Shown here piece after piece: positions 49,043-55,133 of a stretch of DNA of 55,286 nt. Position 1 is the first letter of the stretch. The number at the start of each line of letters is the position of its first letter. A model generated the notes under the pieces. It was given only the letters and a program-made list of their open reading frames with translations. It searched no databases and was not told the origin of the DNA. A program made the position numbers and the translations under genes. Source of the DNA: a virus; the IMG/VR virus record IMGVR_UViG_3300027896_000052, positions 1 to 55,286 of that record; one strand, given 5' to 3'.

Positions 49043-49071
49043 ATCATCTTCTTGCGAAGAGCGGATGTCAA
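49043..49071 (-). promoter_or_regulatory. Promoter of the replication gene leader
   Basis: Minus-strand TTGACA (49071-49066), 17-base spacer, GATGAT (49048-49043; 4 of 6 consensus). The expected start site is near 49036, exactly where the first arm of the leader begins. The -35 box lies in the last codons of the 65-residue gene. Confidence 0.65.
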
Positions 49072-49265
49072 GCCCTATTTTTATGACGATCTCCGGGTTT
49101 TTCGATCCAGATCTGAAGGAGCAAGGCCAGGAGTTTTCCCTCGAGCTGGACCGCTTCCTTGACTGTCAGATGGACGCCGATCGTCTTCCCAAAGCCCAGG
49201 AAGATCCGTCGACGTTTCTTGTCTCGGGTCCGGATTTCGTGCTTGGTGAGCTCGACTTTGATCAC
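49068..49265 (-). CDS. Small protein after exonuclease
   Basis: 65 residues from a GTG at 49265 overlapping the exonuclease stop (GTGA). Sequence IKVELTKHEIRTRDKKRRRI then FLGFGKTIGVHLTVKEAVQL: basic and compact, ending in a helix. Not recognised; possibly a nuclease partner given the translational coupling. Confidence 0.65.
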   Translation of the reverse strand: MIKVELTKHEIRTRDKKRRRIFLGFGKTIGVHLTVKEAVQLEGKLLALLLQIWIEKPGDRHKNRA

Positions 49266-50317
49266 TTCCCGGCCCGCTCGATCGAGGTCATGGTGATCTC
49301 GTACTTCCGCATGTACTTCTGCTTTTCCTCTTTCGGGACGTCGTAGGCCGTCATGTTCCTGGGGTTGCTGTTGATCTCGATCCCGGCCGCCAGGGCGTTC
49401 AGGCCGAAGTACCGGCCCGGCTTTTTGTTGTCCCCGACCAGCTCCTTGTGCAGGGCATCGAAGGCCCGGCTGGCATCCTTCAGATCGAGGTACCGCTCGA
49501 GCGTCGGGATATCTTCCTTCGGGACCTCCCGCCAACTGGGATTGAGAGCCTTCAGCGGGGCGCAGAGGTGGAGGAAATCGCACATCCCGCAGATCTGGTT
49601 GTGGTAGGGGATCGGCTCCGGCAAGGTCCCGGCTTTGAAATGTTTGTTCACAGTCCGGGCCTTGGCCGTGTCCAAGTCCGCCAGATCATAATCCGGGACC
49701 ATGGGCAGGATCCGGGGCCGCTTCCCGAAGGTCGTTATTCCCAGGAAACCGCCGGGCTCGCCCATCATGAAGAGGTAGAGGTTAAGCTGGGAGACCATCT
49801 TCTGGATCCACCACGACCGGCTGGCCTTGATCTCCTCGATCGTTTCGTGGCTGTCCCAGTACTGCGGATTCATCGATTTGATCTCGAGCGGGTATCGCTT
49901 CGATCCGACCCGGACCATTCCGTCGATCTTGCCGCTGATCTGGAATTCGTCCCAGGTGAACCGCTGCTGGGCGAGCTCGATATCGTAGCCCGCTTTCGAA
50001 AGCATCATCTTGAAGCGGCGCTCTTCCTCCGTTCCAGCCTCGACCCGGTACTTGCCGTCGAGGCTGATGGGCTTCCGGTCCTTCCAGTTTCGACGGATGT
50101 ACGTCAGGTTCCGGACGCAGGGGTGGTGGATTTCCGAGGCCCAATTGTTCGACTCATGGTTCGAAGGCGGCCAGGGCTTGTGATCGTCATCGATCTTGGC
50201 GCCGATCTCCCCGGCGATCAGGGTGAGCTCGGCCAGGAGCTTTTCGTCCGACGTCGCCATCCCGGCCGGCGGCATCAGTTTCGCCTCGGGAACGAGGGGG
50301 GCTTGTTCTTCCATCAC
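49262..50317 (-). CDS. PD-(D/E)XK exonuclease (Cas4/RecB-like)
   Basis: 351 residues, overlapping the upstream gene by ATGA. Core FTWDEFQISGKIDGMVRVGS and KRYPLEIKSMNP gives the Asp and ExK of the nuclease. A Cys cluster is visible: HHPCVRNLTYIRR upstream, and NQICGMCDFLHLCAPLK downstream, the 4Fe-4S layout of Cas4/AddB-like nucleases. Recombination exonuclease acting with the neighbouring gene, as in phage SSAP-exonuclease pairs. Confidence 0.85.
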   Translation of the reverse strand: MMEEQAPLVPEAKLMPPAGMATSDEKLLAELTLIAGEIGAKIDDDHKPWPPSNHESNNWASEIHHPCVRNLTYIRRNWKDRKPISLDGKYRVEAGTEEERRFKMMLSKAGYDIELAQQRFTWDEFQISGKIDGMVRVGSKRYPLEIKSMNPQYWDSHETIEEIKASRSWWIQKMVSQLNLYLFMMGEPGGFLGITTFGKRPRILPMVPDYDLADLDTAKARTVNKHFKAGTLPEPIPYHNQICGMCDFLHLCAPLKALNPSWREVPKEDIPTLERYLDLKDASRAFDALHKELVGDNKKPGRYFGLNALAAGIEINSNPRNMTAYDVPKEEKQKYMRKYEITMTSIERAGK

Positions 50318-51492
50318 TTCCCCCTGGTACCGCGGAATTTTTGTTGGGCTTCGCCAGCAGGATCCGGGCCGCCCTTGAAAAGGCCGGCGGCGGGATCGCC
50401 CTTCGGGGCGTCGGCCTTATCCGGCTTCTCGTCTTCGGGGCCGATTTCCTCATCCGCATCGGACCACTCGGCTTCCGCCGTTTCTCCGATCTCCGCCCGC
50501 TCCTCCTCCGGCTCGGCCTCGCGGATGACCTCCGCCTTGACGATGAGCTGATCGCTGCCTCGCGCAGCCTGGCGCATGACCTGATTCAGGTCCGGGTAGC
50601 CCATGTCTGTCCGATAGCCGTAGACCTCGACGTAGGCGACCTGGCCCTGGGCTTCCGTGGCGCCGGCCTTGGCGAAGACAAGCCCGACGCCGATCGCCGG
50701 GTGATCCTTCAGGATGTTCCGCTCGACGATCTTCTGGGCGATCCGGTCCCCGAATCTCTGCCGCTGCGTGTGTTCCTCGAGGCAATCGAGGATGACCGGA
50801 TCCTCGTAATTCGCCCAGATTCCCAGGGGATCCTCGATCGGGAAGAAGACCCAGCTTCCTTTTTTTGCCGGCTTGTCCTCGGCAATTCCGACGACCGCCG
50901 CGTTCGGGTTGGCTGACTGTCCGGTATCGACCCGCTTCCCGCTTTCGTCTTCCTCCCACTTCGTCTTCTTGAGCTTGGCCTGGATGCTCTGGATGAAGTA
51001 GGTATAGGGATTGTAGAAGAGCGTCTTGTCGATGGCGACGACGTTCCCGGCGGGCGAATATCCGAGCCCGATCTTCCGGACGATGACGCTCTCGATCGAC
51101 CGGGTCCGCTTGTTGCGCTCGACGTAGGGATTCGGCTGCTCATGGCCGTCGACGATGACCGCCGGCGGCGTCATGATCGAGATCGAAGCGACCTTGTTGA
51201 GCTGGGTATAGCCGACCGAGGTGATCGGATACTTCTTTTCGGTCTTGTGCGTCTTCGGATCGTACTTCCCGGGCATCGAATAGAAATGCCCGAGCTTCTC
51301 GAAGAGCGTGATCGTCGCCTTGATCGGGCGCATGATCTGCCCGCGATTGACCTTGACGTAGACCGTCCCGAAGTCCGCGCTGAGGGCGAGTTTCTGTCCC
51401 GACGTCTGGCCGATCTCCTGGGCCGCCGGCGGCGGGGTGCCGGGCTGGGAACCAGGCTTCGGATCCGTTCCGTTTTTCTTTTCTTCTGTCAT
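50314..51492 (-). CDS. Unknown protein, possible ssDNA-annealing partner
   Basis: 392 residues with AAGGAGG. Segments FGTVYVKVNRGQIMRPIKAT, YTQLNKVASISIMTPPAVIV, SIESVIVRKIGLGYSPAGNV and LFYNPYTYFIQSIQAKLKK suggest a beta/alpha core of about 250 residues; the ends are Pro/Glu/Asp-rich. It directly precedes and overlaps the exonuclease, the place of RecT/Erf-type annealing proteins, but I see no clear family motif, so this is context only. Confidence 0.6.
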   Translation of the reverse strand: MTEEKKNGTDPKPGSQPGTPPPAAQEIGQTSGQKLALSADFGTVYVKVNRGQIMRPIKATITLFEKLGHFYSMPGKYDPKTHKTEKKYPITSVGYTQLNKVASISIMTPPAVIVDGHEQPNPYVERNKRTRSIESVIVRKIGLGYSPAGNVVAIDKTLFYNPYTYFIQSIQAKLKKTKWEEDESGKRVDTGQSANPNAAVVGIAEDKPAKKGSWVFFPIEDPLGIWANYEDPVILDCLEEHTQRQRFGDRIAQKIVERNILKDHPAIGVGLVFAKAGATEAQGQVAYVEVYGYRTDMGYPDLNQVMRQAARGSDQLIVKAEVIREAEPEEERAEIGETAEAEWSDADEEIGPEDEKPDKADAPKGDPAAGLFKGGPDPAGEAQQKFRGTRGK

Positions 51493-51530
51493 CAGGACCT
51501 CCTTATTGATCTAAAAATTGGGATTGAGAA

Positions 51531-51740
51531 TTAGCGGGAGAGTCTGCGCTCCCTCTCTATGGCCTTGGCCGCCGATTTGAATGCGGCCTGGACATGGAGT
51601 TGGAGGACCCGGCGGGCATAGGACGAGACCTCCCGCCCGTCTTTCTCCGCCAAGATTTTGATGCGGGAATGGAGCGCCTCGTCGACGCGGACGGCGATCG
51701 AGATCATCGGCGGCTTTTTCTTTTTGCCTTCGTTTTCCAT
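51531..51740 (-). CDS. Ribbon-helix-helix DNA-binding protein
   Basis: 69 residues with GAGAGGAG. PPMISIAVRVDEALHSRIKI gives the ribbon and first helix, LAEKDGREVSSYARRVLQLH the second helix, as in Arc/MetJ/CopG proteins. First gene under the leftward promoter, so likely an autoregulator binding the palindromes between the divergent promoters. Confidence 0.82.
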   Translation of the reverse strand: MENEGKKKKPPMISIAVRVDEALHSRIKILAEKDGREVSSYARRVLQLHVQAAFKSAAKAIERERRLSR

Positions 51741-51765
51741 CTTTTCTCCTCTCGTTTGAAATGTT

Positions 51766-51830
51766 GGCCCGGGGTCCCGGTTCTTTTAAAGGGGGGGTTA
51801 ATGGGAACCATATTCCGGAAACCCCGGGCC
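51766..51830 (-). other. Leader hairpin of the leftward operon
   Basis: A perfect 10-bp inverted repeat GGCCCGGGGT/ACCCCGGGCC (51766-51775 with 51821-51830) encloses an inner GGTTC/GAACC pair (51779-51783 with 51805-51809). It lies between the promoter and the ribosome site. No T-run follows, so it is not a terminator; RNA stability or protein binding is more likely. Confidence 0.7.
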
Positions 51831-51858
51831 TGGGCGTCATTATCGCCCTTGCTCTCCT

Positions 51859-51887
51859 ATAATAATGAGGCCGTATCCATTTGTCAA
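51859..51887 (-). promoter_or_regulatory. Leftward early promoter
   Basis: Minus-strand TTGACA (51887-51882), exactly 17 bases, TATTAT (51864-51859). Near-perfect sigma70 consensus, about 120 bases before the regulator gene. Should drive the recombination gene set. Confidence 0.88.
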
Positions 51888-51932
51888 GCATTTGTTTTAT
51901 TTGTCCCTTTTCGTCATCTTTTTGGGTAGTAG

Positions 51933-52011
51933 AAATAAAAGATTTATTTGTACCACCTAAGCCCCTATTTCTACGTAGTTTATAGGTATACCCCGTATCC
52001 GTCAAGTTGAC
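51933..52011. promoter_or_regulatory. Operator-like palindromes between divergent promoters
   Basis: Two palindromes: AAATAAA-AGA-TTTATTT at 51933-51949, and GTCAAGTTGAC at 52001-52011, the second overlapping the -35 box of the rightward promoter. A related GTCAAG occurs at the leftward -35 box. Good candidates for binding by the ribbon-helix-helix protein. Confidence 0.55.
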
Positions 52012-52035
52012 AAACGATTACGGATGCTGTATCAT
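52007..52035 (+). promoter_or_regulatory. Rightward early promoter
   Basis: TTGACA (52007-52012), exactly 17 bases, TATCAT (52030-52035), then GAGGAG and the ATG at 52062. Drives the plus-strand block. Confidence 0.88.
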
Positions 52036-52061
52036 ATAGCCGAGATAGAGGAGAAAACGAA

Positions 52062-52334
52062 ATGTCAACCCCAGCGAACATCATTATGAAGGAAGCCGAA
52101 GTCGAGCAGACTGCCGCCGAGGCGATGGGCCTGACCAAGTCCCTCACGGTCAAGGAATTCTTGGCCGGTTCAGCTTCGAAGACCCCGGTCTTCATCTTCG
52201 CGCGCGGCCGGATGAGCCGGGTCGGTCACATCCGCTGGCCGGAAACCGATCCGTGGGTCGTCTGTCCCGACGAGAATGGAGGCTTCGGGATTTCCTATTG
52301 CGTCCACTACGGTACTCGCCTTTGGACGAGATGA
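52062..52334 (+). CDS. Unknown small protein, first plus-strand gene
   Basis: 90 residues with GAGGAGAAAACGAA before the ATG. Acidic N-terminal helix (IIMKEAEVEQTAAEAMGLTK), then SKTPVFIFARGRMSRVGHIR and DPWVVCPDENGGFGISYCVH. Probably early-expressed. Not recognised; takeover or anti-defence functions are common for such genes, but nothing here shows it. Confidence 0.72.
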   Translation: MSTPANIIMKEAEVEQTAAEAMGLTKSLTVKEFLAGSASKTPVFIFARGRMSRVGHIRWPETDPWVVCPDENGGFGISYCVHYGTRLWTR

Positions 52335-52340
52335 GCCGAA

Positions 52341-52395
52341 AAGGGCTGGGAGGCCCTTCGTCCGGGTTGACCGCCCGGACCTGATGAGGCAGGTC
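52341..52395 (+). other. Tandem hairpins between two plus-strand genes
   Basis: Three stems in 55 bases: AAGGGC/GCCCTT (52341-52346 with 52353-52358), GTCCGGG/CCCGGAC (52360-52366 with 52374-52380) and GACCTG/CAGGTC (52378-52383 with 52390-52395). The last two share bases and cannot both be complete. Possibly RNA processing or translational control of the next gene. Confidence 0.6.
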
Positions 52396-52416
52396 AAATC
52401 TTGAAAAGGAGAAAAC

Positions 52417-52650
52417 ATGGACAAGATGAAGGCTGAACGAATCGCGCGGTTCCTCTTGGCGGAGGGGATCAAGGCGAAGGTCCAGGGAGTGGGCGCAGGA
52501 GTCTGGGAGGTAATGATTCTTGGGGATTGCCGCGGGGCGAATGGTGCCGAGCCGGGAAGATACGAATTGATGATCGGGGCCGGTTCCTTCTCTTTCGGGA
52601 ACGTCCTGCATGGCGATCCCGCCGTCTTCGATTATGTCGAGGTCCTCTGA
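52417..52650 (+). CDS. Unknown small protein
   Basis: 77 residues with AAAGGAG. Starts DKMKAERIARFLLAEGIKAK and continues with a beta-rich part (VWEVMILGDCRGANGAEPGR, YELMIGAGSFSFG). Overlaps the next gene by TGATG. Not recognised. Confidence 0.7.
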   Translation: MDKMKAERIARFLLAEGIKAKVQGVGAGVWEVMILGDCRGANGAEPGRYELMIGAGSFSFGNVLHGDPAVFDYVEVL

Positions 52651-52925
52651 TGCGTATTCCGAAAATCAAAACCCCGACCGTAGAAGATCCCGGCCATCTC
52701 CCTGACATTGATGGGATTGTCAAGATCGAGGGCCAGGAATATGCATACCAAATCAAAGCCGATCCGTCCTTCGGCATCCGCTGGCGCCAACTTGGGAGGA
52801 ACAGGAAGGTTGAGAGCCGCGTGAAATTCTTTAATTCGGTGAAGGCCCGAGACCGTTTCGTCGATCGCCTCTTCGGAAATCCCACCTTTCTCTTGATCGA
52901 TTCCCAGTTTGAAGGAGACCGTTAA
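52650..52925 (+). CDS. Unknown small protein
   Basis: 91 residues, start at 52650 by TGATG overlap. RIPKIKTPTVEDPGHLPDID, then IVKIEGQEYAYQIKADPSFG and FFNSVKARDRFVDRLFGNPT. Looks like a compact alpha/beta protein. Not recognised. Confidence 0.7.
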   Translation: MRIPKIKTPTVEDPGHLPDIDGIVKIEGQEYAYQIKADPSFGIRWRQLGRNRKVESRVKFFNSVKARDRFVDRLFGNPTFLLIDSQFEGDR

Positions 52926-53125
52926 TGAGCCCCGATGTTTCCCTGTCCATCCTGTCCCGGCCGAATCGGATTTCCGTCCGGGACCGTTCCTTCGAGCGGG
53001 GCGATGCGAAGCGGGCCCGGCTCCTCCGGGAGCTCCAGGCCGCCGGCGACAGCGTCTGGCCGCGGATCCTGGCCGAGCTCGAGCGGGGCTTCCGGGCCTC
53101 CTACCGGCTCCGGATGAAATCGTGA
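52925..53125 (+). CDS. Small basic helical protein
   Basis: 66 residues, TAATG overlap with the previous gene. Strongly basic helix (RGDAKRARLLRELQAAGDSV) and FRASYRLRMKS at the end. Possibly nucleic-acid-binding. Not recognised. Confidence 0.65.
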   Translation: MSPDVSLSILSRPNRISVRDRSFERGDAKRARLLRELQAAGDSVWPRILAELERGFRASYRLRMKS

Positions 53126-53132
53126 TCCGTTT

Positions 53133-53825
53133 ATGGTATACTCATCCCAGATGAAAAGCATCAGCGTCTATGGTCTTTATTCCACAGAACAGGGGACGTC
53201 TGTCGTCCGCTATGTCGGGCAGACGAAATATCCCTTAAACCAGCGGCGGAATGCTCATGTCAAACGGTCCCTGGGAAAAGCGGCCATTACTCATCTGCAT
53301 CGCTGGGTCCGGGATGTCTATTCGCGAGGCTTCGAGGTCAAGGCGATCCTCTTGAAATCCGGGGCTCATTGGAATTCGGATGAAATTGAATTTATTAGAA
53401 AATTCCGAGCGATGGGGATGGCCCTCACGAATTCCACGGACGGAGGGGAGGGGTGCTTGAATCCATGCCCGGAAATGAGGTCCAAAATCAGCGGATCATT
53501 AAAGGGAAAGCCCCTCCCCTTGAAGACCCGGCAGAAGATGAGTGAGGCTCACAAGGGGAAGGCCCGGTCCCGTGCGATATGCCGAAAAATTAGCAAGGGT
53601 TTGAAGGGCAATAAAAATGCCCTTGGCCGGGTATGCTCCCAGGAAACGATCCGAAAATTGAGCGAGGCCCACAAGCGGGAAAACCTGTCGGCCGAAACCC
53701 GCCGCAAGAATAGCGAATCACATAGAAGGGAAAACTTGTCGGCCGAAACCCTCCGTAAGCGGAGCGAGGGCTCAAAGGCTATGTGGAAACGAAAGAAGGG
53801 GAGGGACTCCGATGGTCGCCCTTAA
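53133..53825 (+). CDS. GIY-YIG homing endonuclease with NUMOD3 repeats
   Basis: 230 residues from ATG 53133 (or Met7 at 53151). The catalytic domain has VYGLYSTEQGTSVVRYVGQT (GIY-YIG variant, YG-L ... YVG), NQRRNAHVKR and HWNSDEIEFIRKF with the catalytic Glu. From residue 110 come about five NUMOD3-type DNA-binding repeats (SGSLKGKPL, MSEAHKGKA, LSEAHKREN, NSESHRREN). The last two repeats are nearly identical (RRENLSAET). It lies free-standing directly beside the variable tail locus, whose divergence begins 10 bases after its stop. Likely a mobile selfish gene. Confidence 0.9.
   Translation: MVYSSQMKSISVYGLYSTEQGTSVVRYVGQTKYPLNQRRNAHVKRSLGKAAITHLHRWVRDVYSRGFEVKAILLKSGAHWNSDEIEFIRKFRAMGMALTNSTDGGEGCLNPCPEMRSKISGSLKGKPLPLKTRQKMSEAHKGKARSRAICRKISKGLKGNKNALGRVCSQETIRKLSEAHKRENLSAETRRKNSESHRRENLSAETLRKRSEGSKAMWKRKKGRDSDGRP
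53134..53142 (+). promoter_or_regulatory. Possible extended -10 promoter of the endonuclease
   Basis: TGGTATACT fits the extended -10 form (TGnTATACT) but there is no convincing -35. Transcription would begin near Met7 (53151), giving an almost leaderless message. Freestanding homing endonuclease genes often have such internal promoters. Weak evidence. Confidence 0.35.
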
Positions 53826-53834
53826 AAAGCCCGT
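53735..53834. repeat. Exact repeat of the contig start (1-100)
   Basis: Second occurrence of bases 1-100; marks where the contig wraps. Sequence after it belongs to allele B of the variable locus. Confidence 0.95.
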
Positions 53835-54030
53835 TCGGCGGATCATCCGAGTTCTCCATCGGCCGGCTGTCATCGTCCTCGACCCCGAAATTTCGAGCAT
53901 CCGTATCCGGTCGAAAGGTTCCCGGCGCGAGTACCGCCTCCATTTCGACCTCGTTTTCCGGCTGGCCATGGAGGCTACGGAGCGGTCCGAAAAGCCGGCC
54001 CGGAAGCTGAGGCGGTCCGTCCTCAAATGA
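53812..54030 (+). CDS. Small conserved basic protein, allele B
   Basis: 72 residues, overlapping the endonuclease stop by 14 bases, with GGGGAGG upstream. Same gene as 78-302 in the other allele; most changes are conservative (SVRLRAKGSRTEYLL against SIRIRSKGSRREYRL) and the C-terminal basic tail differs. Conserved region LHRPAVIVLDPEISS. Function unknown. Confidence 0.75.
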   Translation: MVALKKPVRRIIRVLHRPAVIVLDPEISSIRIRSKGSRREYRLHFDLVFRLAMEATERSEKPARKLRRSVLK

Positions 54031-54482
54031 TCCCTTCCCCGGGGCTGGGGCCGATGGCGGTTCCCGGCCCCGGCCGGCCGTAAACGGCCGCGGCCGATGT
54101 CTTCCCTGCCCTGCAGGGGGCCTCCCCCCATTCACAACGAAAATCAAAAGTCAAGAAAAAGCCCGTTTTTTGGGTAAAATAAACCTCAAAACCGGGCTTT
54201 TTTTATGCCTCTAAATCCGCACACAATCGCCTACGTTCGATTTTTCGGGCTGCGGCTAGGGTCGGTTGTGGGCGGTCCGGATCGTCCGCCACGATCGTTC
54301 CCCTGCGTTTTCCTAAAAATCGCGCTAGGAGCCCCTACAATCGATCGGAGGCTGGATCAGCGTATCCCTGGTCTAGCCCCCGCCGACCGGCTCAAACGCG
54401 GGGGCAGCCCTTGCTAGGGCTGGGTTGAAAATAGGGGGGTCCGTGAATAGCCGCCCGGGTCAGATCAAAACCGGGCTTTTCG
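54031..54482. other. Convergent intergenic region, allele B
   Basis: 452 bases with no supported gene. Holds the allele-B terminator (54156-54204) and a stretch partly similar to allele A after it. Short reading frames here lack ribosome sites and are not conserved in allele A. Confidence 0.6.
54156..54204. terminator. Bidirectional intrinsic terminator, allele B
   Basis: AAAAAGCCCG (54156-54165) pairs with CGGGCTTTTT (54193-54202), with TTTT/AAAA extending the stem inward and a T-run after. Equivalent to 330-379 with a different loop. Confidence 0.87.
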
Positions 54483-55121
54483 TCATCCGGGGCCGAGTTG
54501 GTTGACCGGGTTGATCGTGAAATATTCCCATTCCGCTTGAACCACGGGCTGATTATACCAATTTGCGATGAAGAGTCCGACGCAGAGAGGCCCGATCGCA
54601 GTTGCCAGCGTCCTGGTATAAAACGAGGTCCAGCTCGTTCCATTCGTCGAATAATAGAAAATCCAGAGAGCCCCGAGATGGCTTCCCATGCAGCGAATTT
54701 TGAACCATTTCGGAACCGTTGCCTGGATCGTCGGCCCGGCGTAGAGCCCGCCATTCCCTTCGGTCCGGATTACGTCATCGGAGGCGTCATTGACCTGGTC
54801 GAAGAAGACGTCGTGGACCGAGGCTCCGCCGGCCTGGCCATCCGGGCCAATATAAAGCCCGCTCATGGTCCGGGGCCCTTTATTGAACGAATAGAGCTTG
54901 GCTTCGATGTCGCAGGGCATGAAGGGCAAGGGCATCGTTACCCGCGGCCGGTAATCTGAGCAGTCCTGACCGGCCTTCCCTTCGAAGACGAGTCGGCCGC
55001 CGGCCGGCGCCGCTGTCTTGTCCGAGCCGGATGTCCCCAAGGTCAGCCAGGGGTCCACCAGGGCCGCATTGAAATTATCGGTGAAAACCGGGAAGCCGCT
55101 TGCTCCGGGAATAAATGTCAT
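54483..55121 (-). CDS. Variable tail-tip protein, allele B (LamG/concanavalin-like)
   Basis: 212 residues with a GGAGGG site. Begins TFIPGASGFPVFTDNFNAAL, has VFEGKAGQDCSDYRPRVTMP, MSGLYIGPDGQAGGASVHDV and WFKIRCMGSHLGALWIFYYS, an LamG/laminarin-binding-like beta pattern, and ends WEYFTINPVNQLGPG. It occupies the same place as the allele-A protein (830-1507), with which it shares the opening (MT[Y/F]IPG) and the GPG end but little between. Probable receptor or glycan binder. Confidence 0.75.
   Translation of the reverse strand: MTFIPGASGFPVFTDNFNAALVDPWLTLGTSGSDKTAAPAGGRLVFEGKAGQDCSDYRPRVTMPLPFMPCDIEAKLYSFNKGPRTMSGLYIGPDGQAGGASVHDVFFDQVNDASDDVIRTEGNGGLYAGPTIQATVPKWFKIRCMGSHLGALWIFYYSTNGTSWTSFYTRTLATAIGPLCVGLFIANWYNQPVVQAEWEYFTINPVNQLGPG
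54487..54532. repeat. 46-bp identity with 661-706
   Basis: Encodes the C terminus of the allele-B tail protein here; the same DNA is the 3' end of the 57-residue ORF in allele A. See the finding on recombination. Confidence 0.9.
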
Positions 55122-55133
55122 GGTGCCCTCCGC

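Larger units (their letters stand above)
51741..52061. other. Divergent control region
   Basis: No gene. This 321-base stretch separates leftward and rightward transcription. It holds both consensus promoters, a leader hairpin on the left side and two short palindromes between the promoters. It is AT-rich in the middle, unlike the surrounding GC-rich sequence, and could also contain a replication origin; no iterons are evident. Confidence 0.8.

Noticed and set aside
54205-54417. A 70-codon plus-strand ORF in the allele-B intergenic region
   Set aside because: It begins inside the terminator T-run, has no ribosome site, and has no intact counterpart in allele A.
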